Shown piece by piece: positions 52,921 to 62,846 of a stretch of 64,000 bases of DNA (position 1 is its first letter; the number at the start of each line of letters is the position of its first letter). Position numbers and translations under genes: made by a program. The notes beneath the pieces are model-generated. The model did no database searches. It had not been told where the DNA came from and saw only the letters and a list, made by a program, of their open reading frames with translations. The DNA comes from Stigonema ocellatum SAG 48.90 = DSM 106950 (GTDB lineage Bacteria > Cyanobacteriota > Cyanobacteriia > Cyanobacteriales > Nostocaceae), in the NCBI GenBank assembly GCA_016903675.1, contig JADQBA010000028.1, positions 1 to 64,000 of the forward strand, read 5' to 3'.

Positions 52921-54231
52921 ATGCTTTCAACTTTTGCACCGTTAGTGATTATTTTGATTGCCATAATTTTCATGTTCAAGCGTGTTGATGTGCGGCTGAG
53001 TTTGGGGTTATGTGGAGCGGGTTTGTTTCTGATTGCAAATCAGTTGCCCCAGTTTTTCGTCACCATTACTCAACAAATGACGAATGAAAAGACGGTAGTT
53101 CCCATTTGTACAGCGATGGGGTTTGCCTATGTGTTGAGGCTAACGGAGTGCGATCGCCACCTCACTCACTTACTACTAGCTCCCTTGCGTCATGGAAAAT
53201 GGTTGTTAATTCCAGGGGGAATTATTGCTGCTTACATTGTGAATATGGCGCTTGTGAGTCAGTCAAGCACAGCAGCAATTGTGGGAACCGTATTACTACC
53301 TTTGCTACAGGCCGTTGGGATCGCCCCAGTTATAGCAGGTTCTCTTTTATTGCTGGGTTCCTCAATGGGAGGCGAGTTATTCAACCCAGGTGCAGTGGAA
53401 ATGGTCAAACTGGCAGAACTCACAGGACAGCCAGTAGCAAAACTAGTGACACAGGTGTTACCGATTAATCTTTTGGCAAGTATCACCACGCTAATCGTAT
53501 TCTGCATCCTGGCTGTCATCTTGTCCAAGAAGACGGTAGTAGCATCACCAGAAGACAGTAAAATCGATTCAGCTGCTCCACAGTCAGGCAAACCATTTCA
53601 TGTGAATTTGATTAAAGCACTAGTACCACTGCTACCATTAGCATTGCTATTTATGGTTCCTGCCTTAGTACAGCTTCCCAAAGAGTTCTCTAATAATAGT
53701 GTGTCTATCGCCGCTGCCATGTTAATTGCAGTTACAGTCGCTGGCTTAACTACTCCTAGAGAGTCAGCGCGTCTGGTAGCAGTGTTTTTTGAAGGTGCGG
53801 GTTTTGCTTATGCCAACATCATTTCCATAATCATCGTGGCAACAATTTTTACCGACGGGATCAAAGCCAATGGATTGATTGAATTTCTGACAAATGCACT
53901 TGCAAACCGTCCAGTTGCAGCCCAGATTGCCAGCTTGATTTTACCTTTTACCCTTGCAGGAGTAACAGGCTCTGGAATTGCGCCTGCCATAGCAGTGATG
54001 AATGTATTAGTGCCAGTAGCTGCAAAAATGAATTTAGATCCTGTGAACATTGGCGCACTAGCAGCAGTAGCAGCACAGTTAGGACGCACTTTGAGTCCAG
54101 TAGCCGCTGTTGTGATTATGAGCGCTACGATATCTCAGCAACCACCATTAAATTTGGTCAAGTATGTGGTGTTACCTCTGTTAACTGGGTTGGTCGCGGT
54201 GCTTGTAGCAACATTACGGAATTGGGTTTAA
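52921..54231 (+). CDS. dcuC: DcuC family C4-dicarboxylate carrier
   Basis: A 436-residue inner-membrane carrier with about 12 helices. It starts MLSTFAPLVIILIAIIFMFK. VSQSSTAAIVGTVLLPLLQA (about 119-138), LLGSSMGGELFNPGAVEMV (about 148-166) and the mirrored GVTGSGIAPAIAVMNVLVPV (about 354-373) are DcuC-type re-entrant motifs. The enteric member exchanges succinate and fumarate in anaerobic growth. The role in a cyanobacterium is not clear. The gene stands alone. Confidence 0.85.
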   Translation: MLSTFAPLVIILIAIIFMFKRVDVRLSLGLCGAGLFLIANQLPQFFVTITQQMTNEKTVVPICTAMGFAYVLRLTECDRHLTHLLLAPLRHGKWLLIPGGIIAAYIVNMALVSQSSTAAIVGTVLLPLLQAVGIAPVIAGSLLLLGSSMGGELFNPGAVEMVKLAELTGQPVAKLVTQVLPINLLASITTLIVFCILAVILSKKTVVASPEDSKIDSAAPQSGKPFHVNLIKALVPLLPLALLFMVPALVQLPKEFSNNSVSIAAAMLIAVTVAGLTTPRESARLVAVFFEGAGFAYANIISIIIVATIFTDGIKANGLIEFLTNALANRPVAAQIASLILPFTLAGVTGSGIAPAIAVMNVLVPVAAKMNLDPVNIGALAAVAAQLGRTLSPVAAVVIMSATISQQPPLNLVKYVVLPLLTGLVAVLVATLRNWV

Positions 54232-54338
54232 GCAGAAAATTTACACCAAATTTTAAATATTTGCATATATTCGCAGAAACATTTATTCTACTATTTTAGG
54301 ACTTAGTTAAATGGCTGTGAATCGGGTTGCGGAACATT

Positions 54339-55067
54339 ATGGATGACATTCAACTGGAAGTAGAACTAATCAGACTGTTTAACATAGTCTGCCAATCAGC
54401 AGCCGATAGTCGAGAGCGAACAAAAGCTGTCAATCGCTTTCTTATCCTCTGTCAACAATCTCTAAAATTAATTAAGAGTAATCACCCAGATTATCCTCAT
54501 GCTTTAAATCAAACGTGGGATTGGCTTGGCACAAATATCCAAAACTTTAAACCGACTTCTAGTTCATGGATAGAAAGTCTACAGAGGTGGATTAATGGAT
54601 ATCTTTATTGGCGAATTAAAGATTTGATTCCCACAACCCCTCCGCCCCTTAGTCTCGAACAGCCAATTGGTAATGATAAAGTTAATTTAACCTACAAGGA
54701 TTTGCTGAGAGATGAAAAACATGAATTTTCTTTATTGGATAACTTAATAAAAGAAGAGGAAGCGGAATACCTAAAGAATGTGATTGAAAAAATCAGCCTT
54801 TATGTTGAAAAAGATCCAGATAACATCCTCAGAAATTTTTATCCAAAAGGATATCCCAAATGTAATTGTCAGTTACTTATCAAAAGGCTTATTTTTAAAA
54901 AACCACCCGCTACACTAGCTGACATTGCCAGAGAGTTTGATATTAAATACCAAAGTCTCAACACCTGCTGGCAACATACACAACGTCAAAATTGTCGTAA
55001 GCTTCTCAAAGAAATTGCCCACAAAATTTGTCAAGATAATTGCTATCAACTTGGAGAAAAATTATGA
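54339..55067 (+). CDS. Sigma-factor-like regulator of the CHAT operon
   Basis: A 242-residue cytoplasmic protein resembling a reduced sigma-70-type factor. SWIESLQRWINGYLYWRIKD (about 87-106) resembles the region 2 helix. LADIAREFDIKYQSLNTCWQ (about 195-214) resembles a region 4 helix-turn-helix, followed by RQNCRKLLKEI. The similarity is by pattern only and it may be a dedicated DNA-binding regulator. ATG 54339 (MDDIQLEVEL) is chosen as the start. Its stop overlaps the DUF1822 start by 4 bases (ATGA), opening a four-gene operon. Confidence 0.7.
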   Translation: MDDIQLEVELIRLFNIVCQSAADSRERTKAVNRFLILCQQSLKLIKSNHPDYPHALNQTWDWLGTNIQNFKPTSSSWIESLQRWINGYLYWRIKDLIPTTPPPLSLEQPIGNDKVNLTYKDLLRDEKHEFSLLDNLIKEEEAEYLKNVIEKISLYVEKDPDNILRNFYPKGYPKCNCQLLIKRLIFKKPPATLADIAREFDIKYQSLNTCWQHTQRQNCRKLLKEIAHKICQDNCYQLGEKL

Positions 55068-56032
55068 ACAGCACGAAATCAAATCTACCTACTATCTTAC
55101 TAGATAGAGAAGCCCATCGCCTAGCTGAAAAATTTGCTTTTCTACAAGTTACTCCTGAGAAAAGACAAAAAGTTTATTTTAATACTTTGGCTGTCTACGC
55201 TGTCAATCGATATCTAAAACGGTTGGACATTGAAACCAATCTAGAGCAAAGTGACAGTTGTCATCCAGTTATACATTCTCTCTTTGATGTAGCTGACTTA
55301 ATTTTGCCAAACATTAATAAAAAATTAGAGTGTTGTTCAGTTTTACCAGGGGAAACAGCCTTTAATTTACCACTGCAAGGAACAGAAAATCTTATTGGTT
55401 ATGTTGCAGTGCAGTTTAATGATATTCTCACAGAAGCTGGGATTTTAGGATTTTTACCTATCACAGCTATCAGTAACAATCCTTTACAACAAATATCGAT
55501 TTCTGATTTAGAATCTGTTGACACACTCATTGATTATATATTTGATGCTCAAGAAGCAACATCAGTACAAAAAACACCTATATCTATAATAGAGAATTTG
55601 GCAAATTCAGTGCGATCGCTTCGCCAGATCAATATTATTGACCAAGTTCGGCAGACCTTTCAAGAGTTTTTAGAAGAACCCACACTATCCTATGCACACC
55701 GAAGCGCTTCAAATCATCAAGATACTGAAATTTCCTTAGCCACAGAAATTGACTTGGGTTCTCAAAAGCTTGTCCTCATTATCGAGATGACACCCAAAGA
55801 TGAACAGAGAAAGCGTATTCGCTTGAGCTTAGAGTCAATAGACATAAATAAATTGCCTCCTTTCCAACTATACATTATCGAGCAATCTGGAGAAATTTTT
55901 CCTCACCAAGTTGAGTCAGAAAGTCCTACTCATATTCAGCTTCAAACCTTTAATGGTCGAATTGGAGAAAATTTCAGCGTCAAAATAGTTTATGGAAATG
56001 TTAGTGTCACAGAAAATTTTATTGTTCCGTAA
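55064..56032 (+). CDS. DUF1822 family protein
   Basis: A 322-residue protein of the cyanobacterial DUF1822 family. It begins LDREAHRLAEKFAFLQVTPE then KRQKVYFNTLAVYAVNRYLK, the family signature, and ends in a beta-rich domain (IRLSLESIDINKLPPFQLYI). No catalytic motif or membrane helix is visible. Members often lie beside sigma-like and CHAT genes, suggesting an adaptor or regulatory role (inference). Coupled to the upstream gene by overlap and to the CHAT gene across 20 bases. Confidence 0.85.
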   Translation: MNSTKSNLPTILLDREAHRLAEKFAFLQVTPEKRQKVYFNTLAVYAVNRYLKRLDIETNLEQSDSCHPVIHSLFDVADLILPNINKKLECCSVLPGETAFNLPLQGTENLIGYVAVQFNDILTEAGILGFLPITAISNNPLQQISISDLESVDTLIDYIFDAQEATSVQKTPISIIENLANSVRSLRQINIIDQVRQTFQEFLEEPTLSYAHRSASNHQDTEISLATEIDLGSQKLVLIIEMTPKDEQRKRIRLSLESIDINKLPPFQLYIIEQSGEIFPHQVESESPTHIQLQTFNGRIGENFSVKIVYGNVSVTENFIVP

Positions 56033-56052
56033 AATTTGGTATTAGAAAAACA

Positions 56053-57549
56053 ATGAAGAAAGCTGTTCTCACGCTAGAGATGAATTCTAATCACACTGTC
56101 AAAATTTACTTCAAAACTGAAAATGAAGGCATAAAACGGGAATTACCTTCATTCTCAAGCATAAGCACATACTATGAAAAATGGCAACAAGCTATCAATC
56201 AATCATTGATTACTCCTTCGAGATTAGAAGCAGAGGAACCAAGCAATAACTCGCCTGTGGATATCAAAAGCTGTGCAGACAATTTAAAAGAGGAAATTAA
56301 TAGCTGGCTAAAGCATGAGGATTTTAAAAAAGTTAGGGAAAATATCATTGATTTTTTAGAATCATCGCAAAAGCATACTAGTCGCATAATCATCAAAACA
56401 GATGATTCATTCTTACAACGAGTTCCTTGGTATTGCTGGGAGATATTGTCAGGATACCCCAAAACTGAAGTTACCTTAAGTTCTGATACAGGCAAAACTA
56501 AAAATCATAATTACCTTCCTCCTTATAAATCTCAATTAAGATTACTAATAATCTTAGGCGATGGGACAAATATTTCTTTGGATCGCGATCAAAAAAATCT
56601 TGAAAAATTAAAAAGAAAAACTCATATAAACATTGATGTTTTTCCTGCCGCCAACCATAATCTCAATGAATTATGCAATATAGCTAAATTAAAAGAATCT
56701 TTAGCAAATAGCCTCCGTAATGGATACGATATTATCTTTTTTGCGGGTCATGGAGTGGGAAAAAGTGAAAATCAAACCGATAAAATTAGATTTAATATTA
56801 ACAACACTCTGTTAGATATTTCTATTGCTGATTTTGAAGATGTTTTAAAAATTGCAATTATAAAAGGGTTACGGTTAGCTATATTTAATTCTTGTATGGG
56901 TATGACAATAGGGCATCATTTAGACAAGAATCATGCTCTGACTACGATTGTTATGCGCGAGAAAATAAGAGATGATTTGGCAATAATTTTTTTAGAAAAC
57001 TTTCTAGAGTATTTTTATTCAGGACAACCATTATGCTTAGCTGTTAAACAAGCAAGGGAAAAGCTGAGAGAAGAAAGTCATACAGATGAGAGTTCTACTT
57101 GGCTACCAGTAATTTTTCAAAAGGAGAGTGAAGAATCTATATGTTTAAAAGATTGGATATTACCTAATATTTTAGAACTATTGTTTAGTGTCGGCTTAAC
57201 TGGTTTCAATTTCGGCTTAGCAGCAATCTTTATTAGCACTTGGGTATCAACTGTCATAATTAACCCTGCTTATTGGTTAATCGTGTTAATTATATGTGGT
57301 TTAACATCTGGTTTAATATTTGCTTTTTTTCCCTATCTAAGCAAGCATAAATATTTACTAATTTTGGCTATTATTACACTGACAACTAGCATAGTTATTG
57401 GATTAATTTATGGTGCTTGGACTTATGTTTATTCATTCATGATAGCCTTATTCTCAGTATTTACTCTATCAGCTTTTTGCTTAATTTATTACATTCGCCA
57501 ACCCTTGTCCAGAATAGTTAATTTTTACATTAGATTATCACAAAGGTAA
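56053..57549 (+). CDS. Membrane-anchored CHAT-domain (caspase-like) protein
   Basis: A 498-residue protein. The N-terminal 150 residues are a variable region. A CHAT protease domain follows (about 150-355) with the catalytic His in IIFFAGHGVGKS (about 233) and Cys in LAIFNSCMGMTIG (about 280). CHAT is the caspase-like clan CD fold seen in Craspase and separase relatives. The C-terminus has about four transmembrane helices (about 377-475), so the protease faces the cytoplasm at the membrane. The active-site pair is complete. It sits between DUF1822 and an anchored ligand-binding protein, so it is likely the effector of a sensing system. Confidence 0.85.
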   Translation: MKKAVLTLEMNSNHTVKIYFKTENEGIKRELPSFSSISTYYEKWQQAINQSLITPSRLEAEEPSNNSPVDIKSCADNLKEEINSWLKHEDFKKVRENIIDFLESSQKHTSRIIIKTDDSFLQRVPWYCWEILSGYPKTEVTLSSDTGKTKNHNYLPPYKSQLRLLIILGDGTNISLDRDQKNLEKLKRKTHINIDVFPAANHNLNELCNIAKLKESLANSLRNGYDIIFFAGHGVGKSENQTDKIRFNINNTLLDISIADFEDVLKIAIIKGLRLAIFNSCMGMTIGHHLDKNHALTTIVMREKIRDDLAIIFLENFLEYFYSGQPLCLAVKQAREKLREESHTDESSTWLPVIFQKESEESICLKDWILPNILELLFSVGLTGFNFGLAAIFISTWVSTVIINPAYWLIVLIICGLTSGLIFAFFPYLSKHKYLLILAIITLTTSIVIGLIYGAWTYVYSFMIALFSVFTLSAFCLIYYIRQPLSRIVNFYIRLSQR

Positions 57550-57555
57550 TTGCAA

Positions 57556-59055
57556 ATGCAAAATAAAACATTAAATATGAGTGAATGGTTTTATTTAACT
57601 TTGTCTGTCTGTTTGACAGCCGGGATATCTTTGATACTTGCAAAGAGTATTATTTCTATTCCCAAAAACTTATTATGTCAATTTAAAAATAATCATCTTA
57701 ATTGTCATAATAAATTAATTAGCTTTGGAGAAAAGCGATTAATTCCAACAGATATAGAAAAAAAGATAACAAATAAATCAAATAGAATAAAGTTTCATAA
57801 TTTTAAGCAAGAAGGTATAGAATTATTTAGTAATAAAGCTCCTGCTAATGCAGCAGAAAAACTAGAAAATGCATTTAATATCTATCATGAACCTGAAACA
57901 TTAATTTATAAGAATAACGCTCATTCTGAAAGTCATTCACATATCCAGATTGCTGTAAGCGTTCCGATTAGTAAAAATCTAGAAATTGCAGAGGAAATAT
58001 TGCGCGGTGTCGCTCAGGCTCAAGATGAGATAAATCAGAGTGATAACCATATAAATGGTAAGTGGTTACAGATAGGTATTGCAGATGATAAAAATGATCC
58101 TAGGTTTGCTAAAGAAAAAATAGCTCCAGAAGTTGTTAGCAATACTAATATTCTTGCTGTAGTTGGGCATAATGCTAGTAATGTTTCTCAAGCTGTAGCT
58201 GAGGTTTATGAACAAGGAAAATTAGTAATGGTATCACCTACTAGCTACTCAATGAATATTGCTAATTATAATTATAATTACAATTCTATATTCAAAGTTG
58301 TGCCTGATGTAAATATTTTAGCTAATGCACTGCAAGAATTTTATATAAAAAGGCATCCTAATAAACATTTGTTTATTTGTTATGACAGCACTGAATATGT
58401 CAGTCAATCATTTAAATCTTATTTCTTCACTTCAAAAGTTAATATTGTTTCCGACGATGATGATTGTAATGTATCAAGTAATAATTTTCAACCAGCCACA
58501 GCCATTTCACAAGCTAAAAATAAGAATGCAGATAGCTTGCTTCTGGCAGCATCATCTCAGAAAACGGATTCATTTATACAATTAGCAAAGTTAGCAAACC
58601 AAAGTGACATAAAAATGGCTTTGTTTAGTAGTTCCAGTTTGTACACACCTAAAACACTAGTAGAAGGACAAGAAGCTGTTAAAGACATGGTGCTAGTTAG
58701 TCCTTGGCATCCAGATGCTTTTCAAAAAAATCCTTTCTTTTGTAAAGCACAAAAGCTGTGGCAAGAAAAAGTCAATTGGCGAACTGCTATGGCATATGAT
58801 GCCACAAAAGTTATTATTGAAGGCTTGAAGCGAAATACAAATCGTCAGGAATTAGCTTTAGAGCTACACAACACAAGCTTTTCAGTAAGTGGAGCAACTG
58901 GTAAAATTAGTTTTAAATCATCAGGCGAACGACAGCAAAGGCAAGCTTTTATTATCAAAGTTGTTGAGGATAGCCATACTGATACTGGCTATGACTTTGC
59001 CTTAATAGATCCAATAGCAAAAAACAATTCTGGACAAAGTTGCAACAACCAATAG
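57556..59055 (+). CDS. Anchored periplasmic ligand-binding protein (Peripla_BP_6 type)
   Basis: A 499-residue protein. A single N-terminal helix (about 10-30) anchors it. About 60 polar residues follow, then a type I periplasmic-binding fold (about 115-470) like branched-chain amino acid receptors (IQIAVSVPISKNLEIAEEIL, AVVGHNASNVSQAVAEVYEQ, LVMVSPTSYS). No ABC permease or ATPase gene is beside it, so it is more likely a sensor than a transporter part. ATG 57556 is chosen over TTG 57550 because AAGG precedes it at a normal distance. It directly follows the CHAT gene. Confidence 0.85.
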   Translation: MQNKTLNMSEWFYLTLSVCLTAGISLILAKSIISIPKNLLCQFKNNHLNCHNKLISFGEKRLIPTDIEKKITNKSNRIKFHNFKQEGIELFSNKAPANAAEKLENAFNIYHEPETLIYKNNAHSESHSHIQIAVSVPISKNLEIAEEILRGVAQAQDEINQSDNHINGKWLQIGIADDKNDPRFAKEKIAPEVVSNTNILAVVGHNASNVSQAVAEVYEQGKLVMVSPTSYSMNIANYNYNYNSIFKVVPDVNILANALQEFYIKRHPNKHLFICYDSTEYVSQSFKSYFFTSKVNIVSDDDDCNVSSNNFQPATAISQAKNKNADSLLLAASSQKTDSFIQLAKLANQSDIKMALFSSSSLYTPKTLVEGQEAVKDMVLVSPWHPDAFQKNPFFCKAQKLWQEKVNWRTAMAYDATKVIIEGLKRNTNRQELALELHNTSFSVSGATGKISFKSSGERQQRQAFIIKVVEDSHTDTGYDFALIDPIAKNNSGQSCNNQ

Positions 59056-59188
59056 TTGTAGTGAACTAATGAAATAGCCCTGATGAAATAGCCCTGGGGG
59101 ACAAGGAGGACTTGGGGGACAAGGAGGATTTGGGAGAGGTGTTTATAAATCATTTAGGATTGCTATATGAAATGTATTAGTACAAATA

Positions 59189-60637
59189 TTACAGTCTGCA
59201 AGCCTCGACACGAGAGAAGAGTATAGACGCCCAAGTCATGCCAACAATCCTGATCATTTCAACATAGGGTAGGTGACCTGTTGGAGCATCTGTAGTGAAG
59301 GTAAGATTAAGATTATCCAACCAAAATTCTTGCCATAGCACATTGTAACGTATCCATCCCACTTTATTTCCAAAACGACACCAAGTTTCGTAATCTGGGT
59401 TTTTGCTTCCCCCAATGCTTTGCCAGATTCGCTGTTGTACACTGAAACCAAAGCGCCCATTGCTATATCTAACCCAGAGTTTGTCAATAGTGCAAAGGTC
59501 TTGACAAAAAAACTTTTCGATGTCTTCTTTGTACAGCGAATTTTGTTGTTCTCGACCGCATAGCTTGAGCATGACGTTAAACGTTTCTTCATTCGCTTCT
59601 CGCCATCTTCCAGATGTTAGTAAATACTCCAACTCGTCGTAATTTACTGTAAATGCTGAAGTCAGATTAGACGGTACTGTAAAAGTTATTGCTTGCTGAC
59701 GTGGTAATAATGATGATTTGGGAGTTGCTGAAATTTTCTGAGTATTTAGAACTGCCAGCACTTCATTCACAGATTGATAGCGATTTTTCAGATAATCCTG
59801 AATCAACTTATCTAAAATTTCCCCCAATTGAGGACTAATAGTTGTACCTGGTGGCAAGCTTTCTCTCCATATCCAGCGACCACTCAGAGCATCGTAAAGC
59901 TGATCAAAACCGTCTTCTTTTGGCAAACATTTGGTTAGTAGGCGAATACAAGTCATACCCAAACTGTAAAGGTCGCTACCTGGGAAAACTTGACCGCGCA
60001 GTTGTTCCAGTGGTGCATATCCGGGAGTACCAACTGTCGTTCCTGCTTCCCCGAGAATTGTTCTTGTTGCTTGTTTAGAGACACCAAAATCAATCAGAAT
60101 CAATTTGCCATCCTGACGACGGCGCATAATATTTTCTGGCTTGATGTCCCTGTGAATTACGCCTTGTTCATGGATAAACTGAAGGACTGGTAATAAATCA
60201 GCCAAAAGCTGTTTTATCTGTTCTTCGCTAAAAGCTCCCTGCTGCTGCAATTGTTGTAGTAAAGTCTGCCCCTCGATAAACTCTTGCACCAGATACAAGC
60301 GCTTATCCTGTTCAAAATAAGCAACCAATCTGGGAATCTGGGGATGTTCTCCCAGTTCATAAAGTCGCTTCGCCTCTTGCTTAAAGAGTTCTGTTGCTTT
60401 CTCCAGTGCTGGTGTTCCCTGAACTTGAGGGATAAATTGTTTAATCACGCAGGGATCATCCATCCTATCTGCATCCCTAGCTTCATAAGTTCTGCCAAAT
60501 CCACCCTCACCCAGAAGTCGAATCACGCGGTAGCGGTTTCTAAATAGCGGTGTAAGTGTTTCCCCGCACTTAATGCAAAACTTATTTCCATCAAGATTAA
60601 AGGGATTCGAGCAGTTGGAATTGAAACAGTAAAGCAT
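59189..60637 (-). CDS. Zinc-ribbon serine/threonine kinase with C-terminal GUN4 domain
   Basis: A 482-residue protein. The N-terminal zinc ribbon has Cys in CFNSNC and FCIKCG. The kinase domain (about 35-300) has the glycine loop LLGEGGFGRTYEA, catalytic HRDIKPENIM and DFG in LIDFGVSK. The GUN4-like domain (about 330-480) has YLLTSGRWREANEETFNVML and GKVGWIRY. GUN4 domains bind tetrapyrroles, so the kinase may respond to bilins or porphyrins (inference). It ends 130 bases from the ligand-binding gene and faces the CHAT operon. Confidence 0.92.
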   Translation of the reverse strand: MLYCFNSNCSNPFNLDGNKFCIKCGETLTPLFRNRYRVIRLLGEGGFGRTYEARDADRMDDPCVIKQFIPQVQGTPALEKATELFKQEAKRLYELGEHPQIPRLVAYFEQDKRLYLVQEFIEGQTLLQQLQQQGAFSEEQIKQLLADLLPVLQFIHEQGVIHRDIKPENIMRRRQDGKLILIDFGVSKQATRTILGEAGTTVGTPGYAPLEQLRGQVFPGSDLYSLGMTCIRLLTKCLPKEDGFDQLYDALSGRWIWRESLPPGTTISPQLGEILDKLIQDYLKNRYQSVNEVLAVLNTQKISATPKSSLLPRQQAITFTVPSNLTSAFTVNYDELEYLLTSGRWREANEETFNVMLKLCGREQQNSLYKEDIEKFFCQDLCTIDKLWVRYSNGRFGFSVQQRIWQSIGGSKNPDYETWCRFGNKVGWIRYNVLWQEFWLDNLNLTFTTDAPTGHLPYVEMIRIVGMTWASILFSRVEACRL

Positions 60638-60968
60638 ATCTGGAAAAATATCAGCAGATCGTGTCTATGTTAAGTTTTCCCATTTTCCTCTCTCTATCTC
60701 AGTTGAAATTCATATTGTCTTAAAATGGTTTCTACCGAACTCGCCCTCATCCGATGGAGCGATCGCTCATAATTGAAACGGCTTGCTTCGAGACGTGAGT
60801 ATTGCTTAGTAAGGACGTTCACCTAAACGTCCGAATCATACATGTATGTAGGCTATCTCCCCAAAGATAGAAAACGCCTTTGCTTGAAACGGTATGAGAA
60901 TGTTTTTGCTAGCGTAGTCATAGAGGGTTCATCACCCCAAGCAAGGGACTTGGTAAAAAAGGTTTTAT
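60638..60968. other. Intergenic region, no gene seen
   Basis: Contains the promoter side of the kinase gene and, at its right end, that of the MBL gene. No clear repeat or RNA is recognised. Confidence 0.5.
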
Positions 60969-61856
60969 ATGGCTCATTTAAATTTACGTCGCCCCCAAAA
61001 TGTCAGTGGGGATTTTTATGTCGATACTTCCTGTATCGATTGTGACACCTGTCGCTGGATGGCTCCCCAGGTGTTTACAGAAGCTGGTGAACAATCAGCA
61101 GTTTATCACCAACCAGCTAACGAGGCGGAAAGATTGCTAGCACTCCAAGCTCTGTTATCTTGCCCTACTAGTTCTATTGGTACAATCGACAAGCCCCAGG
61201 ATATCAAAGTCGCTCAACTGAGTTTTCCCATCCCCATAGAGGAAAATATCTACCATTGCGGCTACCATTCAGAAAGCTCCTACGGTGCTTCTAGCTACTT
61301 GATTGTACTACCGGAAGGTAACATTTTAGTTGATTCTCCCCGATTTACACCGCCATTGGTAAAACGATTGGAAAATATGGGGAAAATTCGTTATATGTAC
61401 TTGACTCACAGAGATGATGTGGCAGATCATCAAAAGTTTGCTGACCATTTTAAGTGCGATCGCATCCTTCACAGTGACGACATCACTGCTAGTACTCACA
61501 ATGTAGAAATACAGTTGACTGGTAGAGAACCATTTGAATTAACTCCCGACTTGTTAATTATCCCAGTTCCGGGTCACAGTAAAGGGCACACTGTTTTGTT
61601 GTACAAAAACAAGTTTCTCTTCACCGGGGATCATCTGGCTTGGTCTGATCACTCCAAGCAGTTGGTAGCTTGGCACGATGTCTGCTGGTATTCTTGGTCA
61701 GAACAAATTAAATCGATGCGTAAGTTGGCTAATTACTCCTTTGAGTGGGTGCTACCTGGTCATGGACGGAGATATCACGCTGATGCTGAAACCATGCGCC
61801 AGCAGATGCACAAGTGTATCGAGTCGATGGAATGGAGTGTAGTTCGTAGTGCGTAA
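60969..61856 (+). CDS. Ferredoxin-metallo-beta-lactamase fusion protein
   Basis: A 295-residue cytoplasmic protein. The N-terminus has a ferredoxin-like domain (about 1-75; CIDCDTCRWMAPQVF), with further Cys in LSCPTSS. The MBL-fold part (about 85-290) has LTHRDDVADHQKFADHF (about 140) where most members have HxHxDH, then VPGHSKGHT, FTGDHLAW and LPGHGRRYHAD, which supply the remaining ligands. The altered first motif predicts a changed metal site. Substrate unknown. A copy of its 3' end lies at 50976-51078. Confidence 0.87.
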   Translation: MAHLNLRRPQNVSGDFYVDTSCIDCDTCRWMAPQVFTEAGEQSAVYHQPANEAERLLALQALLSCPTSSIGTIDKPQDIKVAQLSFPIPIEENIYHCGYHSESSYGASSYLIVLPEGNILVDSPRFTPPLVKRLENMGKIRYMYLTHRDDVADHQKFADHFKCDRILHSDDITASTHNVEIQLTGREPFELTPDLLIIPVPGHSKGHTVLLYKNKFLFTGDHLAWSDHSKQLVAWHDVCWYSWSEQIKSMRKLANYSFEWVLPGHGRRYHADAETMRQQMHKCIESMEWSVVRSA

Positions 61857-62266
61857 TTCGTAATTCGTAATTGATGGTTAGCGGTTGCATTTCCGCAAAA
61901 AGTTTCTACGCAGCGAAGGAACATCTCAACCGCCATCCCCAGTACAGTTTCATCAAAATCGAATTGAGGATGATCGATTCATGGCTATTTCATTCTATAC
62001 GTAACCCGCCCAGAACTGAAGTTCCGGGCGCGAGTAGCTCAAGTCCGTTAAAACGGACTAAATTCATAATTAATAGGAGGCTAAAGCCGAGTGCGTGCTA
62101 TGAGCCTTAGAATAAATTCGCACGTCGGATTAAATGCAATACCCGTGAATGAAAGCCCTCACCCCTAGCCCCTCTCCCAATTTGGGAGAGGGGTAACGCA
62201 TTGCCTCAACCCAACCTACGAATATTCAAAACCTACGCAGTATTGGATCGCTTCCTACAATTAGTT
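61857..62266. other. Intergenic region with palindromic repeats
   Basis: CGTAATTCGTAATT repeats follow the MBL gene. Short palindromes (CCCAGAACTGAAGTTCCGGG and GTCCGTTAAAACGGAC) lie at about 62010-62060. The AATACCCGTGAATGAAA palindrome shared with 44703 onward is at 62131-62198. No gene is supported. Confidence 0.6.
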
Positions 62267-62665
62267 TCAAACATCACCACAATATTTTGTGGCAATTAGT
62301 TGATTATCTTTGTAAACTAATACCTTACCGTAACCTGAATCTTGGACAGCATCGTACCGATAATTTCGATTTATAAATCTGTAAACTGTCTGTCCATTTT
62401 GATTACGTCTGATTTTACCATTATTAATTACGATATCCGGACGTTGCATTGTGGTGGGAATATTATACGCTGAATAACGTAGTGTTCCCTTGTTGAGGCG
62501 AGAAACTTCAACAGCTACACCTTTAGCACTACAGTTAAATACTTGTGTTGCAGCAAGCGCAGACGTAGGTATTCCGAGTGTGGCTGTTAATATGGAAGTG
62601 GCTCCACAAGCTGTAGCCAAAATTCCCCAAAGAGATTTCGCGCCTTTGCAGTCTAAGTTTTTCAT
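62267..62665 (-). CDS. Secreted hypothetical protein
   Basis: A 132-residue exported protein with signal peptide (SLWGILATACGATSILTATL, cleavage likely after SALA near 39). The mature part is small, beta-rich and basic (NRNYRYDAVQDSGYGKVLVY) with two Cys (CSAKG and KYCGDV) that may form a disulfide. From memory it resembles small secreted proteins of filamentous cyanobacteria. No function known. Confidence 0.75.
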   Translation of the reverse strand: MKNLDCKGAKSLWGILATACGATSILTATLGIPTSALAATQVFNCSAKGVAVEVSRLNKGTLRYSAYNIPTTMQRPDIVINNGKIRRNQNGQTVYRFINRNYRYDAVQDSGYGKVLVYKDNQLIATKYCGDV

Positions 62666-62846
62666 GATTTTCCTATTTCTCGAAGTTCAGAATTTTTCCA
62701 GTTAAATTCTAGTAGATCCATCTTTGTTTTCTAATCTTAAAGAGTATTCGACCGTAAACTACCCATACTTTCACAAGCGTTAAGAAGACAGATCTTTAAT
62801 GTGATTTGCCAACGTCTTGGACTCCATTCAGTTAGTTTATTATTCT

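Noticed and set aside
60842..61045. Small frame overlapping the start of the MBL gene
   Set aside because: Overlaps the MBL gene in another frame and shows no family character.
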